Shown piece after piece: positions 1-7,988 of a stretch of DNA of 64,000 nt; within the stretch, counting starts at the first letter, position 1, and each line of letters opens with the position of its first letter. The notes under the pieces were generated by a model. It had not been told where the DNA came from. It saw only the letters and a program-made list of their open reading frames with translations, and searched no databases. Origin of the DNA: Eubacterium sp. (GTDB lineage: Bacteria; Bacillota; Clostridia; Lachnospirales; Lachnospiraceae). Position numbers and translations under genes: made by a program. The stretch lies in contig JAGBNF010000046.1 of assembly GCA_017634555.1 (NCBI GenBank), positions 1 to 64,000 of the forward strand, read 5' to 3'.

Positions 1-44
1 TGAATAAAGATGAACGTTGACCCGGTGCATGTGAGGACGGAATT

Positions 45-791
45 ATGAATGTTATAGATATGAGAAACATTTATAAGAACTATTATGAAGGTCAGGAAAA
101 TGAACTGCACATCCTCCATGACATCAATATGACCGTTGCCGAAGGCGAATTTGTTGCCTTGGTCGGGGAGTCGGGTTCGGGAAAAAGTACCATGATGAAT
201 ATCATGGGAGCCTTGGACAGACCAAGTTCAGGTGAATACTTCTTCAATGGAGAAGATATATCTACCATGGATGATGAGGAACTCAGTGAGATACGAAATA
301 ATGAGATCGGATTTGTATTTCAGAGCTTTTGCATGATTCCAAGGATAACTGCCCTTGAAAATGTTGAGGTTCCGCTTATGTATGCCGGAATATCCCGCAG
401 GAAGAGACGGGAGAGGGCTATGGAGCTTCTGGATATGATGGGGATGAGCGAGAGATATGACCATAAGTCAAACGAGCTTTCGGGTGGTCAGAATCAGAGA
501 GTTGCCATAGCGAGAGCTCTGGCATGCGATCCTTCGATCATTCTTGCGGATGAACCGACAGGAGCTCTCGATTCAAAGACGGGTCATCTCATAATGGACA
601 TTTTCCATAAGCTTCACAGAGAGCAGGGAAAAACAATAGTTCTTATAACACACAGCCGTGAGTTGGCGGCTGAAACAGACAGGATAATAACAATAAGTGA
701 CGGACGTATCATATCCGATGCAGATAACAGAGGTGTCTACAAGGGTAGTGATTCAGATTCTGTGACAGGAGGTGGAGATTATGAATTTTAG
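45..791 (+). CDS. MacB/LolD-type ABC transporter ATPase
   Basis: ATP-binding subunit of a MacB/LolD/FtsE-type transporter, which powers extrusion or mechanotransmission of peptides, lipoproteins or antimicrobials by a partner FtsX-like permease. The 248-residue protein has Walker A GESGSGKST at residues 41-49, a Q-loop (FQSF), the signature LSGGQNQRVAIARAL, Walker B IILADEPTGALD and a switch histidine (LITHS), all in order and intact. The start is the ATG preceded by a GAGGACGG-type ribosome binding site. The last 11 bases overlap the start of the permease gene, so the two are translationally coupled. An upstream periplasmic adaptor (MacA-like) would be expected but lies outside the window. 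The substrate cannot be told from sequence. Confidence 0.93.
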   Translation: MNVIDMRNIYKNYYEGQENELHILHDINMTVAEGEFVALVGESGSGKSTMMNIMGALDRPSSGEYFFNGEDISTMDDEELSEIRNNEIGFVFQSFCMIPRITALENVEVPLMYAGISRRKRRERAMELLDMMGMSERYDHKSNELSGGQNQRVAIARALACDPSIILADEPTGALDSKTGHLIMDIFHKLHREQGKTIVLITHSRELAAETDRIITISDGRIISDADNRGVYKGSDSDSVTGGGDYEF

Positions 792-2082
792 AGAAAATCT
801 CCGGCTTGCCTGGTCCTGCGTCCGTTCCAACAGAATGAGATCATTTCTTACCATGCTGGGCATCATTATAGGTATCAGTGCGGTAATTACGATCACAACA
901 ATCGGTTCATCCCTTAAGCAGTCCATTGCCACATCAGTTAATGAACTGGCAGGAGTTAATACACTGTATGCATACATTACGACTGATGATTATGATGACC
1001 GCGACTGGGATGCGGCACCCCATATCATGCTGGATGACCTTAAGACATTTCAGGAAATCTATAAGGATGATATAAATGCTATAGGTGCCGAAATGGGTCT
1101 CGGAGACGGAAAGTATGAGACCAATCAGTATGAACTTAAATATAGTGTCAGAGGAGAAACAGGCTCGGCGATTAAGACATATGGAGTGGATGTGGTGCAG
1201 GGAAGAGCCATTACCATGCAGGACAGTATTGATAAGAGACAGGTAGTGGTGGTTTCGGATGCATTTGCAAAGTATGCTTTTGGAAATAAGGATCCTATCG
1301 GGGAGAAAATTTCACTTAAGCTTGAGTCGGGACTGAGCTTTGAAGCATATATCATCGGTGTTTATGAGTATGATGTCAACAGGATCGGTGATTATAGCGA
1401 CAGAGGAAAGCCTCTCTATGATGTAACAACGATGATGTTTGTTCCGCTCAACTATCTTTATGAACTCACAGCTACACCGAAAAGCGAGAGAGTTACATAC
1501 TTTTTTAATATACTTGCAAAGCCCGGAGTTGATCCGGATAAGATAATTGTGGAGACAGAAGCGTGGTTTAATACCAACTGCGTTGATCCGGACTCCAATT
1601 GGTATGTGGAAGTGGAATCACTGGAAAAACAGCTTACGCAGATAACAAGTATGCTGAATGTGATTACTGTTGCGATTTCTATTATCGCTGCAATATCACT
1701 TATTGTAGGCGGTATAGGCATAATGAATATTATGCTGGTAAGCGTTGTAGAGAGAACTAAGGAAATTGGAATCCGAAAGGCTCTCGGGGCCAAGAATAAG
1801 GTTATTGAGAGACAGTTTCTGGTTGAGGCGGTGCTTATATGCTCCATAGGCGGAATTATAGGAATCGTTCTGGGGCTTATCAACGGAGCATTGATATCCG
1901 TAGCTGCAAAATCTATAGTAGCAACAACGGAGTACAGTTTTATATCGGTTGTTGTACGACCGCCGATAACTGCGATAATAGTATCCTTTGGATTTTCAAT
2001 GCTTGTAGGTGTTGTATTCGGACTTTATCCTGCAAAGCGTGCCGCAAGGCTGTCACCTATTGATGCACTTAGATATGAATAA
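781..2082 (+). CDS. MacB/FtsX-type ABC transporter permease
   Basis: Membrane subunit that pairs with the preceding ATPase. The 433-residue protein has the MacB plan: one N-terminal membrane helix (around residues 20-45, TMLGIIIGISAVITI), a large extracytoplasmic MacB-PCD-like domain (about 50-280), then three C-terminal FtsX helices beginning near ISIIAAISLIVGGIGIMN. The cytoplasmic coupling motif ERTKEIGIRKALGA is typical of this family. I chose the ATG at 781 because a strong AGGAGGTGG site sits just before it; a GTG three codons upstream is inside that site. The gene overlaps the ATPase gene. It is followed closely by the C11 peptidase lipoprotein, which may be in the same transcript. Confidence 0.92.
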   Translation: MNFRENLRLAWSCVRSNRMRSFLTMLGIIIGISAVITITTIGSSLKQSIATSVNELAGVNTLYAYITTDDYDDRDWDAAPHIMLDDLKTFQEIYKDDINAIGAEMGLGDGKYETNQYELKYSVRGETGSAIKTYGVDVVQGRAITMQDSIDKRQVVVVSDAFAKYAFGNKDPIGEKISLKLESGLSFEAYIIGVYEYDVNRIGDYSDRGKPLYDVTTMMFVPLNYLYELTATPKSERVTYFFNILAKPGVDPDKIIVETEAWFNTNCVDPDSNWYVEVESLEKQLTQITSMLNVITVAISIIAAISLIVGGIGIMNIMLVSVVERTKEIGIRKALGAKNKVIERQFLVEAVLICSIGGIIGIVLGLINGALISVAAKSIVATTEYSFISVVVRPPITAIIVSFGFSMLVGVVFGLYPAKRAARLSPIDALRYE

Positions 2083-2099
2083 GATTATTGGGGATTGGT

Positions 2100-4337
2100 A
2101 TGAGAAAGATTAAAAAACTGTCGGCAGTCATTCTGTCCATCGCACTCATTTTATGCTCCAGCGCATGCTCGGATGAGTATGATGAGGATTATTATGATGA
2201 TGACTATAAGCATGATGAGTATGATGAATACGATGAATACGGATACTACGGTGATGACTATTATGACGAAGACGATTACGATGAGTTCGATTTCTTCGGC
2301 GATGATGACTACGACGGATATGACAGCGACGGATACATTCCTGAGGGAGATGTGGATTCTGTAACGGGAATGACTATGTCAGTCGATAATTCCACAGGGG
2401 AGTTGTCAATATCAAGAAAGGATGTTGACAAGGGTAAGAAGACAGATGACGGAATCTGGACTATCTTCGTATATCTCTGTGGAACCGATCTTGAGACGGA
2501 CAGCGGAATGGGAGCCAGCGATATGGATGAAATGGCAGCGGCTGCCAAGAGTGATAAGGTACGTTTCATAGTTGAGACCGGAGGAACTGATGACTGGACT
2601 AATTCCACAGTTGATGAAGGAAAGATACAGAGATTCATCATTCAGAACGGTAAGACAGAAAAGGTTGATGAAGGCTCCCTGACAAATATGGGACTTACAG
2701 AAACTCTTTCGGATTTCCTTGTATGGGGAACATCTGAATACAACTCGGAGCACATGGGACTCATAATGTGGAATCACGGCGGCGGATGTATAACCGGTGT
2801 ATGCTTTGATGAGAAGTACGATCAGGATTCGCTGACTCTTATGGAGATAGATGCAGCTCTTCTGAAATGTACCGAGAACATGGGACGTAAATTCGATTTC
2901 GTAGGCTTTGATGCCTGCCTTATGGGTACCATCGAGACTGCAAATGTGCTGGCTACATATTCGGATTATATGTTCGGATCTGAAGAAATGGAGCCGGGAA
3001 GCGGATGGGATTATACCGCCATCGGCAGCTATATTGCAGTACATCCGGATGTGGATACAGTAGAGCTGGGGAAAGAGGTATGTGACAGCTTTTATGAATC
3101 CTGTAAAAGAGACGATGATGAAGAGATGGCAACACTTGCAGTCATAGATCTTTCAAAGATTGATGAGCTTCTTATAAGCTTTAATGTATTTGCAAAAAAT
3201 TTGTATGATGTAGGAGAGGATTCTGCTGAAACAGCTGAAATGATCCGCGGTATAGGTGAAGCAGATAACTTCGGAGGTAATAATAAGACTGAAGGCTATA
3301 CAAACATGGTGGATCTGGGCGGTGTGATAGATGCCTGCTCTCAGTATGCAGACGGTGCATCAGCAGTCACTAAGGCTTTGAATGATGCAGTTGTATATAA
3401 GATAAGCGGTTCCACACATGAGTCGGCTAAGGGACTTTCGGTTTATTATCCGCTTGCGATACAGGGCTCAAACGAGCTTTCACTGTTCGGTAAGATTTCA
3501 GTAAGTCCTTATTATCTGTCCTTTGTTGACAGACTCGGTAAGACCGGTGCCACCGATTACGGCTTTGAACAATATGATGACAGCCAGTGGTTTGATGACA
3601 GCGATGAATGGAGCTGGTGGGATGCGGCTGACGATGAAAACTATTGGGATTATCTGGATAACTATGAGCAGACAGGCGAAAGTCCGTACATTACATTTTC
3701 TGAGGAAGCTGCTGTCGATGATGACGGATCCTTCGGACTCACGCTTGATCAGAACGGTATAAATAATGCCTCAAGCATATATGCTCTGGTTTACGAGCTT
3801 ACGGAGGATGAGCAGGAGGTCATCGAGCTCGGTGAAACAGTTGATATTGTCGGAGACTGGGATTCGGGACATTTCACGGATAACTTCGACGGCTATTGGC
3901 TCTCACTTTCTGACGGACAAAATCTTGCCACATATATTGTCGAAGAGACGGATGAATATGTGGTATATACCTCTCCCGTTCTGCTAAACGGAGAAGAAAC
4001 AAATCTTCGTATTATACAGTACTATAACGGATATACAGAGGTTGAGGGTGCCTGGAACGGAATCAATGAACAGGGAGCTGCTTCCCGAGAGATCATAAAG
4101 CTTACAGACGGCGATGTGATCTGTCCGGTATATTATGCTTATTCTCTGGATACGGATGACGAGAGTGAATATACGGGAGCGGAGTATACAGTACAGGGGG
4201 CAGTTGAAATCAATTACAGTCTCATGGCAGAGGGAGAATATTACTATTCCTTCTGTATAGACGATATCTATGGGGATTATTACCTTACTGACTTTACCGC
4301 ATTTGTAATTGATGAGGATGGAAATATATATTTCTAA
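2100..4337 (+). CDS. Clostripain-family (peptidase C11) lipoprotein with acidic Tyr/Asp-rich linker
   Basis: Predicted surface cysteine protease of family C11, whose members cleave after basic residues. The N terminus is a lipoprotein signal with the probable lipidated Cys23 (CSSAC, a slightly atypical lipobox). Residues 24-80 are almost only Asp, Glu, Tyr, Phe and Gly. The C11 domain starts near residue 119 (WTIFVYLCGTDLE); the catalytic pair is visible as His226 in MWNHGGG and Cys273 in FDACLMG. After about residue 470 come another acidic, Trp/Asp-rich stretch and a beta-rich C-terminal region with no family I recognise. ATG 2100 is preferred over an upstream TTG because it gives a clean signal peptide and follows a GGGGAT site. 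It lies 17 bases after the permease gene. The substrate and any link to the exporter are unknown. Confidence 0.88.
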   Translation: MRKIKKLSAVILSIALILCSSACSDEYDEDYYDDDYKHDEYDEYDEYGYYGDDYYDEDDYDEFDFFGDDDYDGYDSDGYIPEGDVDSVTGMTMSVDNSTGELSISRKDVDKGKKTDDGIWTIFVYLCGTDLETDSGMGASDMDEMAAAAKSDKVRFIVETGGTDDWTNSTVDEGKIQRFIIQNGKTEKVDEGSLTNMGLTETLSDFLVWGTSEYNSEHMGLIMWNHGGGCITGVCFDEKYDQDSLTLMEIDAALLKCTENMGRKFDFVGFDACLMGTIETANVLATYSDYMFGSEEMEPGSGWDYTAIGSYIAVHPDVDTVELGKEVCDSFYESCKRDDDEEMATLAVIDLSKIDELLISFNVFAKNLYDVGEDSAETAEMIRGIGEADNFGGNNKTEGYTNMVDLGGVIDACSQYADGASAVTKALNDAVVYKISGSTHESAKGLSVYYPLAIQGSNELSLFGKISVSPYYLSFVDRLGKTGATDYGFEQYDDSQWFDDSDEWSWWDAADDENYWDYLDNYEQTGESPYITFSEEAAVDDDGSFGLTLDQNGINNASSIYALVYELTEDEQEVIELGETVDIVGDWDSGHFTDNFDGYWLSLSDGQNLATYIVEETDEYVVYTSPVLLNGEETNLRIIQYYNGYTEVEGAWNGINEQGAASREIIKLTDGDVICPVYYAYSLDTDDESEYTGAEYTVQGAVEINYSLMAEGEYYYSFCIDDIYGDYYLTDFTAFVIDEDGNIYF

Positions 4338-4346
4338 TCTGATAGA

Positions 4347-4375
4347 TTGACACGTATTTTCAGAAAGTTTACAAT
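4347..4375 (+). promoter_or_regulatory. Sigma-A promoter for the ACP/thioesterase pair
   Basis: Consensus -35 TTGACA (4347-4352), 17-base spacer, -10 TACAAT (4370-4375). It stands in the 112-base gap between the C11 peptidase gene and the acyl carrier protein gene. Confidence 0.75.
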
Positions 4376-4449
4376 GATTCAAAATGAATGTTTATTTGTG
4401 TTGAGATTTGGGCGGCAATGGTTTTAATGACATTCAGGAGGTAGATTAT

Positions 4450-4686
4450 ATGATATATGATAAGCTGGTAGAAATTTTGGTTGATTTTCTGTCCATACAG
4501 GCACAGGAGTTGTCTCAGGATACAGCTTTTAAGGAGGATCTGGCGCTTGATTCGCTTGATCTGTACGAGCTTGTCGTAATTCTGGAAGAGGAATTCAATG
4601 TTGAGATTCCTATGGACAGATTTGATGAAATAGCAACTATTGAGGATCTTATAAGAATACTTAAAGAGCTTGGAGTAGAGGACTGA
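4450..4686 (+). CDS. Acyl carrier protein
   Basis: Small acidic carrier (78 residues) that holds acyl chains as thioesters on a 4'-phosphopantetheine arm. The attachment serine is Ser35 in LALDSLDLYEL, followed by the usual helix II and the EEFNVEIPMD recognition segment. The ATG at 4450 follows a CAGGAGGT site; an in-frame TTG 42 bases upstream lacks one. It has its own strong promoter and is followed 3 bases later by an acyl-ACP thioesterase. No fatty-acid or polyketide synthase genes are nearby, so this is probably an accessory ACP rather than the housekeeping copy, though the sequence cannot prove that. Confidence 0.93.
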   Translation: MIYDKLVEILVDFLSIQAQELSQDTAFKEDLALDSLDLYELVVILEEEFNVEIPMDRFDEIATIEDLIRILKELGVED

Positions 4687-4689
4687 TAA

Positions 4690-5427
4690 ATGTATTCATA
4701 TAACACTAGAGTAAGATACAGTGAAGTCGATGAAACAAGAGACGCAACACTGCTTTCCGTAATTAACTGGTTTCAGGACTGCTGTACATTTGAGGCAGAG
4801 GACAGAGGCGTGGGAGTTGACTGGCTCAGCGAACGTCACACTGCCTGGATGCTGACAGGATGGCAGATAAGGATCAACAGAAGACCCCGTTATTGTGAAA
4901 ATATCAAGGTTACAACATGGGCGTGCGGATTCAGATATTTTATCGGCAAGAGAAATTTCACGATTGAAAATATTGAGACGGGAGAGCTGCTGGTTTATGC
5001 ATATTCCGAGTGGGCATATGTAAATACATCTACCGGACTTCCGGAAAAGAATGTACCTGAAGAAGAGTTTAAAGCTTACGGAATGGCAGATCCGCTTGAT
5101 AAGGATTTTGAGAAGGGCAAGCTGAAGGCACCGAATATAGAAGGACTAAAAGCGTGTGATTCTATTACTGTCACGGATCAGTATATAGATACGAATCATC
5201 ATGTGAATAACGGTCAGTATATTGCAATTGCCATGACCGCGTTGCCAGATCAATTTCTCATAAGAGCAGATGAATTAAAGAGCTTCCGGGCAGAGTATAA
5301 GATGCAGTCTGTGAAGGGTGATGTTCTTTATCCATATGTCATGTCTGAAGAGGCTGGTGACACAGCGGTGGTTGTGCTAAAAGATTCGGAGGACGGTACA
5401 AGGTTGATTGCGGAGTTTAAATTTTAA
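4690..5427 (+). CDS. Acyl-ACP thioesterase (hotdog fold, FatA/FatB-like)
   Basis: Hydrolyses acyl-ACP to free fatty acid and ACP in the cytoplasm. The 245-residue length fits the bacterial acyl-ACP thioesterase family of two fused hotdog domains. The N-terminal half shows RVRYSEVDETRDATLLSVIN, and the C-terminal half carries the typical TNHHVNNGQYI segment. Start ATG 4690 lies 3 bases after the ACP stop codon, so the two are almost certainly co-transcribed and may act as a carrier/release pair. Which chain length is released cannot be read from sequence. No other fatty-acid gene is adjacent. Confidence 0.9.
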   Translation: MYSYNTRVRYSEVDETRDATLLSVINWFQDCCTFEAEDRGVGVDWLSERHTAWMLTGWQIRINRRPRYCENIKVTTWACGFRYFIGKRNFTIENIETGELLVYAYSEWAYVNTSTGLPEKNVPEEEFKAYGMADPLDKDFEKGKLKAPNIEGLKACDSITVTDQYIDTNHHVNNGQYIAIAMTALPDQFLIRADELKSFRAEYKMQSVKGDVLYPYVMSEEAGDTAVVVLKDSEDGTRLIAEFKF

Positions 5428-5538
5428 ATAATCAGGTTCATTAATTGAGATTCAAAGCAGACGAGCTGAATGAAGGTTTATTCCTTTATTTGGTTCGTTT
5501 TTTTCTATATTCAAGATGTATTTATTACGGATTTGAGA

Positions 5539-5544
5539 TATAAT
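5539..5544 (+). promoter_or_regulatory. Candidate -10 box for the LRR protein gene
   Basis: TATAAT about 90 bases before the start codon, in an otherwise featureless 208-base gap (5428-5635). No good -35 is visible at 16-18 bases upstream, so it is a weak or activator-dependent call. Confidence 0.4.
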
Positions 5545-5635
5545 ACATAAGTGTTAAATTGATTTAAATTAAGGAAAGAGATTTGATAATAAATCTATTC
5601 AACAAATGAAATGCAGCAAGGAGGTATTACGATTT

Positions 5636-7696
5636 ATGAGAAAGAGGGGGTTGCCATATTTATTATCAGCACTTTTGATGATGGGTGTGGCAGGAGTGTC
5701 AAACGGCACAAGTGTTAGAGCGGATGAGACCGTGATTGATGAAACAAATGATGAGGCGGCTGATGAAACAGCAGTTGATGAAGAGAAAGTTGCATCTCCG
5801 GATACACCGGAATTGAGAGAGATTTCAGGAAACAGGGTAGCGGGCGTAGCTATAAATGACAATAATTTCCCAAATGTTGTCTTTAGAGATTATGTTGCAT
5901 CTTTAGATAATGGAGATGGAGTTCTATCGAGTGATGTAATAAATAGTATTACAGAGATAAATGTAACAGGTTATGATATAACCGGGAATGGTTTAAAAGG
6001 AATAGAATACTTTACAGCACTGGAAAAGCTTACATGTGATGGATGTGATATAACGGAAATCCATCTTGAAAATAACAGAAATCTGAAACGCTTATTCTGT
6101 CAGGGAACTCAGATATCAGAACTTAATCTTAGCAGCAATGCTAAACTTGAGGGACTTACATGCTGCTTTAATCAGAACCTGACAAGTCTAAATTTGGAAG
6201 CAAACACAAACCTGGAATATTTTAACAGTAGTGGATGTAAGAATCTGCAAAGTGTAAGTTTTGGGAATAAGAGTAATCTGAAAACAATAAATATGATGAT
6301 GAATAATCTGTCGTCGATTGATGTTTCAGGGTGTTCGGGGCTGGAAGATTTAACAGTAGATTTGAATGATATTGGGACTCTCAATCTACTGAATAATTCT
6401 AAATTGAAGAGTTTAAGTGCATCGAGAACAGGAATATCAACGCTTGATTTATCGAATAATTCGCTGCTGGAAGAGCTGACTGTGAGTGGTAACCAGTTGG
6501 GAACATTGACTGTGAGCAATATGGAAAACTTACGGTATTTATCCTTTGGAGGAAACAATATTCAGCAGATTGATTTGTCAAATAATATAAACTTATCAAT
6601 TCTCTCATGTGGTGGTAATCCAATATCTGAATTAAATTTAATATATAATACTGAACTTACGTGTTTATATTGCGGTGGAACAAATATTTCAAGTATCAAT
6701 ATAGGTAATTGTAAAAAACTGGCTCGCCTGGATGTTACAAAAAATCCAAATCTGAAAAAGTTGGATATTAGCAATAATGTTGATTTGGATGATTACTTCA
6801 CTTATGATGACGGAGTAAAACTGATAACCGGAAACACATTTGAAGCTCCAAATGTTTTTTATATTACCGGTAACGATAATGAGGCACGTGTTAAATGGTC
6901 AAAGGTTGACGGCGCGAAAGGCTATTTCTTTGTTGAGAAAATAGTTGATACGGAGAATAATGTAAAGTGGAGTGGAGGTTATTTAGAGGATAATTCATAT
7001 TCTTATTCCCATGATTTAAATCGAAATAATGAAATATATGTTATTGCAGTAAGTGATAATGGAATGTCAAAGTGCAGTAAGGTAGTAAATCTTAAATCAA
7101 TTTATGATGAGGATAAGAATTATAGTGATGATACACCGCTTACAAAAGCTGTTGTTAATGGAAAAACCGGATGGTATAAGATTAAAGACGGAAAAGTAGA
7201 TAATAGTTTTACTGGAATAGCTAAAGCTACATCAGGTAAGTGGTATTTTGTAAAGGATGGAGTCCTTGATAAGTCCTATACCGGTCTTGCGCAGGCTACT
7301 AACGGAACATGGTATTATGTGAAGAAGGGTGTAATAGATAGAAACTTTTCAGGCAAGATTGTTCAGGCAACAAATGGTAAGTGGTACTATGTAAATAAGG
7401 GTAAGCCGACTAAGAGTTTCACCGGAAAGATTGCACAGACCACAGACGGAAAGTGGTATTACTGCACCAACGGAAGACCTGATAAGAAGTTCAGCGGCAA
7501 GCTTGCATACTGCACCAACGGTAACTGGTACTATGTAACAAACGGAATGATAGACAGATCTTATACAGGAATCGCGGAAGCAACCAACGGAAATCTGTAC
7601 TATGCAAAGAAGGGTGCTCTGGATAGAACATTTACCGGAACTGCAAAATACAAGGGAAAGACATATAATGTTGTTAAGGGCGTAGTGAAGAAATAA
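5636..7696 (+). CDS. Secreted leucine-rich-repeat protein with C-terminal WYYV-type repeats
   Basis: Predicted exported protein of 686 residues. A signal peptide covers about residues 1-29 (RKRGLPYLLSALLMMGVAG, probable cut after VRA). A short acidic segment follows, then bacterial leucine-rich repeats from about residue 105 to 385, rich in L..L..S.N and L.C.G elements. A beta-rich FN3-like segment spans about 400-490. The C terminus has seven to eight units of about 23 residues of the type GKWYYV.KG...D.SFTG.A.ATN, resembling cell-wall-binding repeats. ATG 5636 is preferred over one 30 bases upstream because AAGGAGGT is 10 bases before it. The likely role is surface adhesion or ligand binding; no enzyme motif is seen. 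Codon use changes near 7440, from A/T-ending codons to AAC, ACC and TAC. Confidence 0.85.
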   Translation: MRKRGLPYLLSALLMMGVAGVSNGTSVRADETVIDETNDEAADETAVDEEKVASPDTPELREISGNRVAGVAINDNNFPNVVFRDYVASLDNGDGVLSSDVINSITEINVTGYDITGNGLKGIEYFTALEKLTCDGCDITEIHLENNRNLKRLFCQGTQISELNLSSNAKLEGLTCCFNQNLTSLNLEANTNLEYFNSSGCKNLQSVSFGNKSNLKTINMMMNNLSSIDVSGCSGLEDLTVDLNDIGTLNLLNNSKLKSLSASRTGISTLDLSNNSLLEELTVSGNQLGTLTVSNMENLRYLSFGGNNIQQIDLSNNINLSILSCGGNPISELNLIYNTELTCLYCGGTNISSINIGNCKKLARLDVTKNPNLKKLDISNNVDLDDYFTYDDGVKLITGNTFEAPNVFYITGNDNEARVKWSKVDGAKGYFFVEKIVDTENNVKWSGGYLEDNSYSYSHDLNRNNEIYVIAVSDNGMSKCSKVVNLKSIYDEDKNYSDDTPLTKAVVNGKTGWYKIKDGKVDNSFTGIAKATSGKWYFVKDGVLDKSYTGLAQATNGTWYYVKKGVIDRNFSGKIVQATNGKWYYVNKGKPTKSFTGKIAQTTDGKWYYCTNGRPDKKFSGKLAYCTNGNWYYVTNGMIDRSYTGIAEATNGNLYYAKKGALDRTFTGTAKYKGKTYNVVKGVVKK

Positions 7697-7708
7697 AATC
7701 AAAAAAAT

Positions 7709-7752
7709 AGAGCTGAATGATAGTGTATCAACTATTGTTCAGCTCTTTTTTG
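7709..7752 (+). terminator. Rho-independent terminator of the LRR gene
   Basis: 16-bp stem (7709-7724 with 7731-7746) starting AGAGCTGAA, a 6-base loop and a T run, shortly after the LRR stop codon. Confidence 0.85.
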
Positions 7753-7912
7753 ATTTTGCTAATTCTGATAATTTTGCTAATTTTGCTAGGAGGCGGTGAA
7801 AAGCAACAAAACAAGGCGAGAGAGCTGGAATTGTTGCCGGGAGCATGAAATTAAGTTGCCGGATAGAATCTGACACTGTGAGAATATAATTTAAAAGTAT
7901 CAAAAATGTATT

Positions 7913-7947
7913 AAAAAAAGCGCTGATATCGATAGTGATATCAGCGC
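7913..7947 (-). terminator. Rho-independent terminator of the GH94 gene
   Basis: Perfect 11-bp stem GCGCTGATATC (7920-7930 with 7937-7947). On the minus strand it is followed by a run of seven T (7913-7919). It lies 40 bases beyond the stop codon of the phosphorylase gene. The remaining sequence between 7753 and 7912 shows nothing I recognise. Confidence 0.85.
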
Positions 7948-7988
7948 CTTGATATTGTTTTTCGGTTTATCTGATAATGGTATTTGGA

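Noticed and set aside
1..44. Tail of an upstream gene (possible frame ending NKDER at base 20)
   Set aside because: Only six codons are in the window, which is too little to support a call; a periplasmic adaptor of the exporter would be the expected neighbour.
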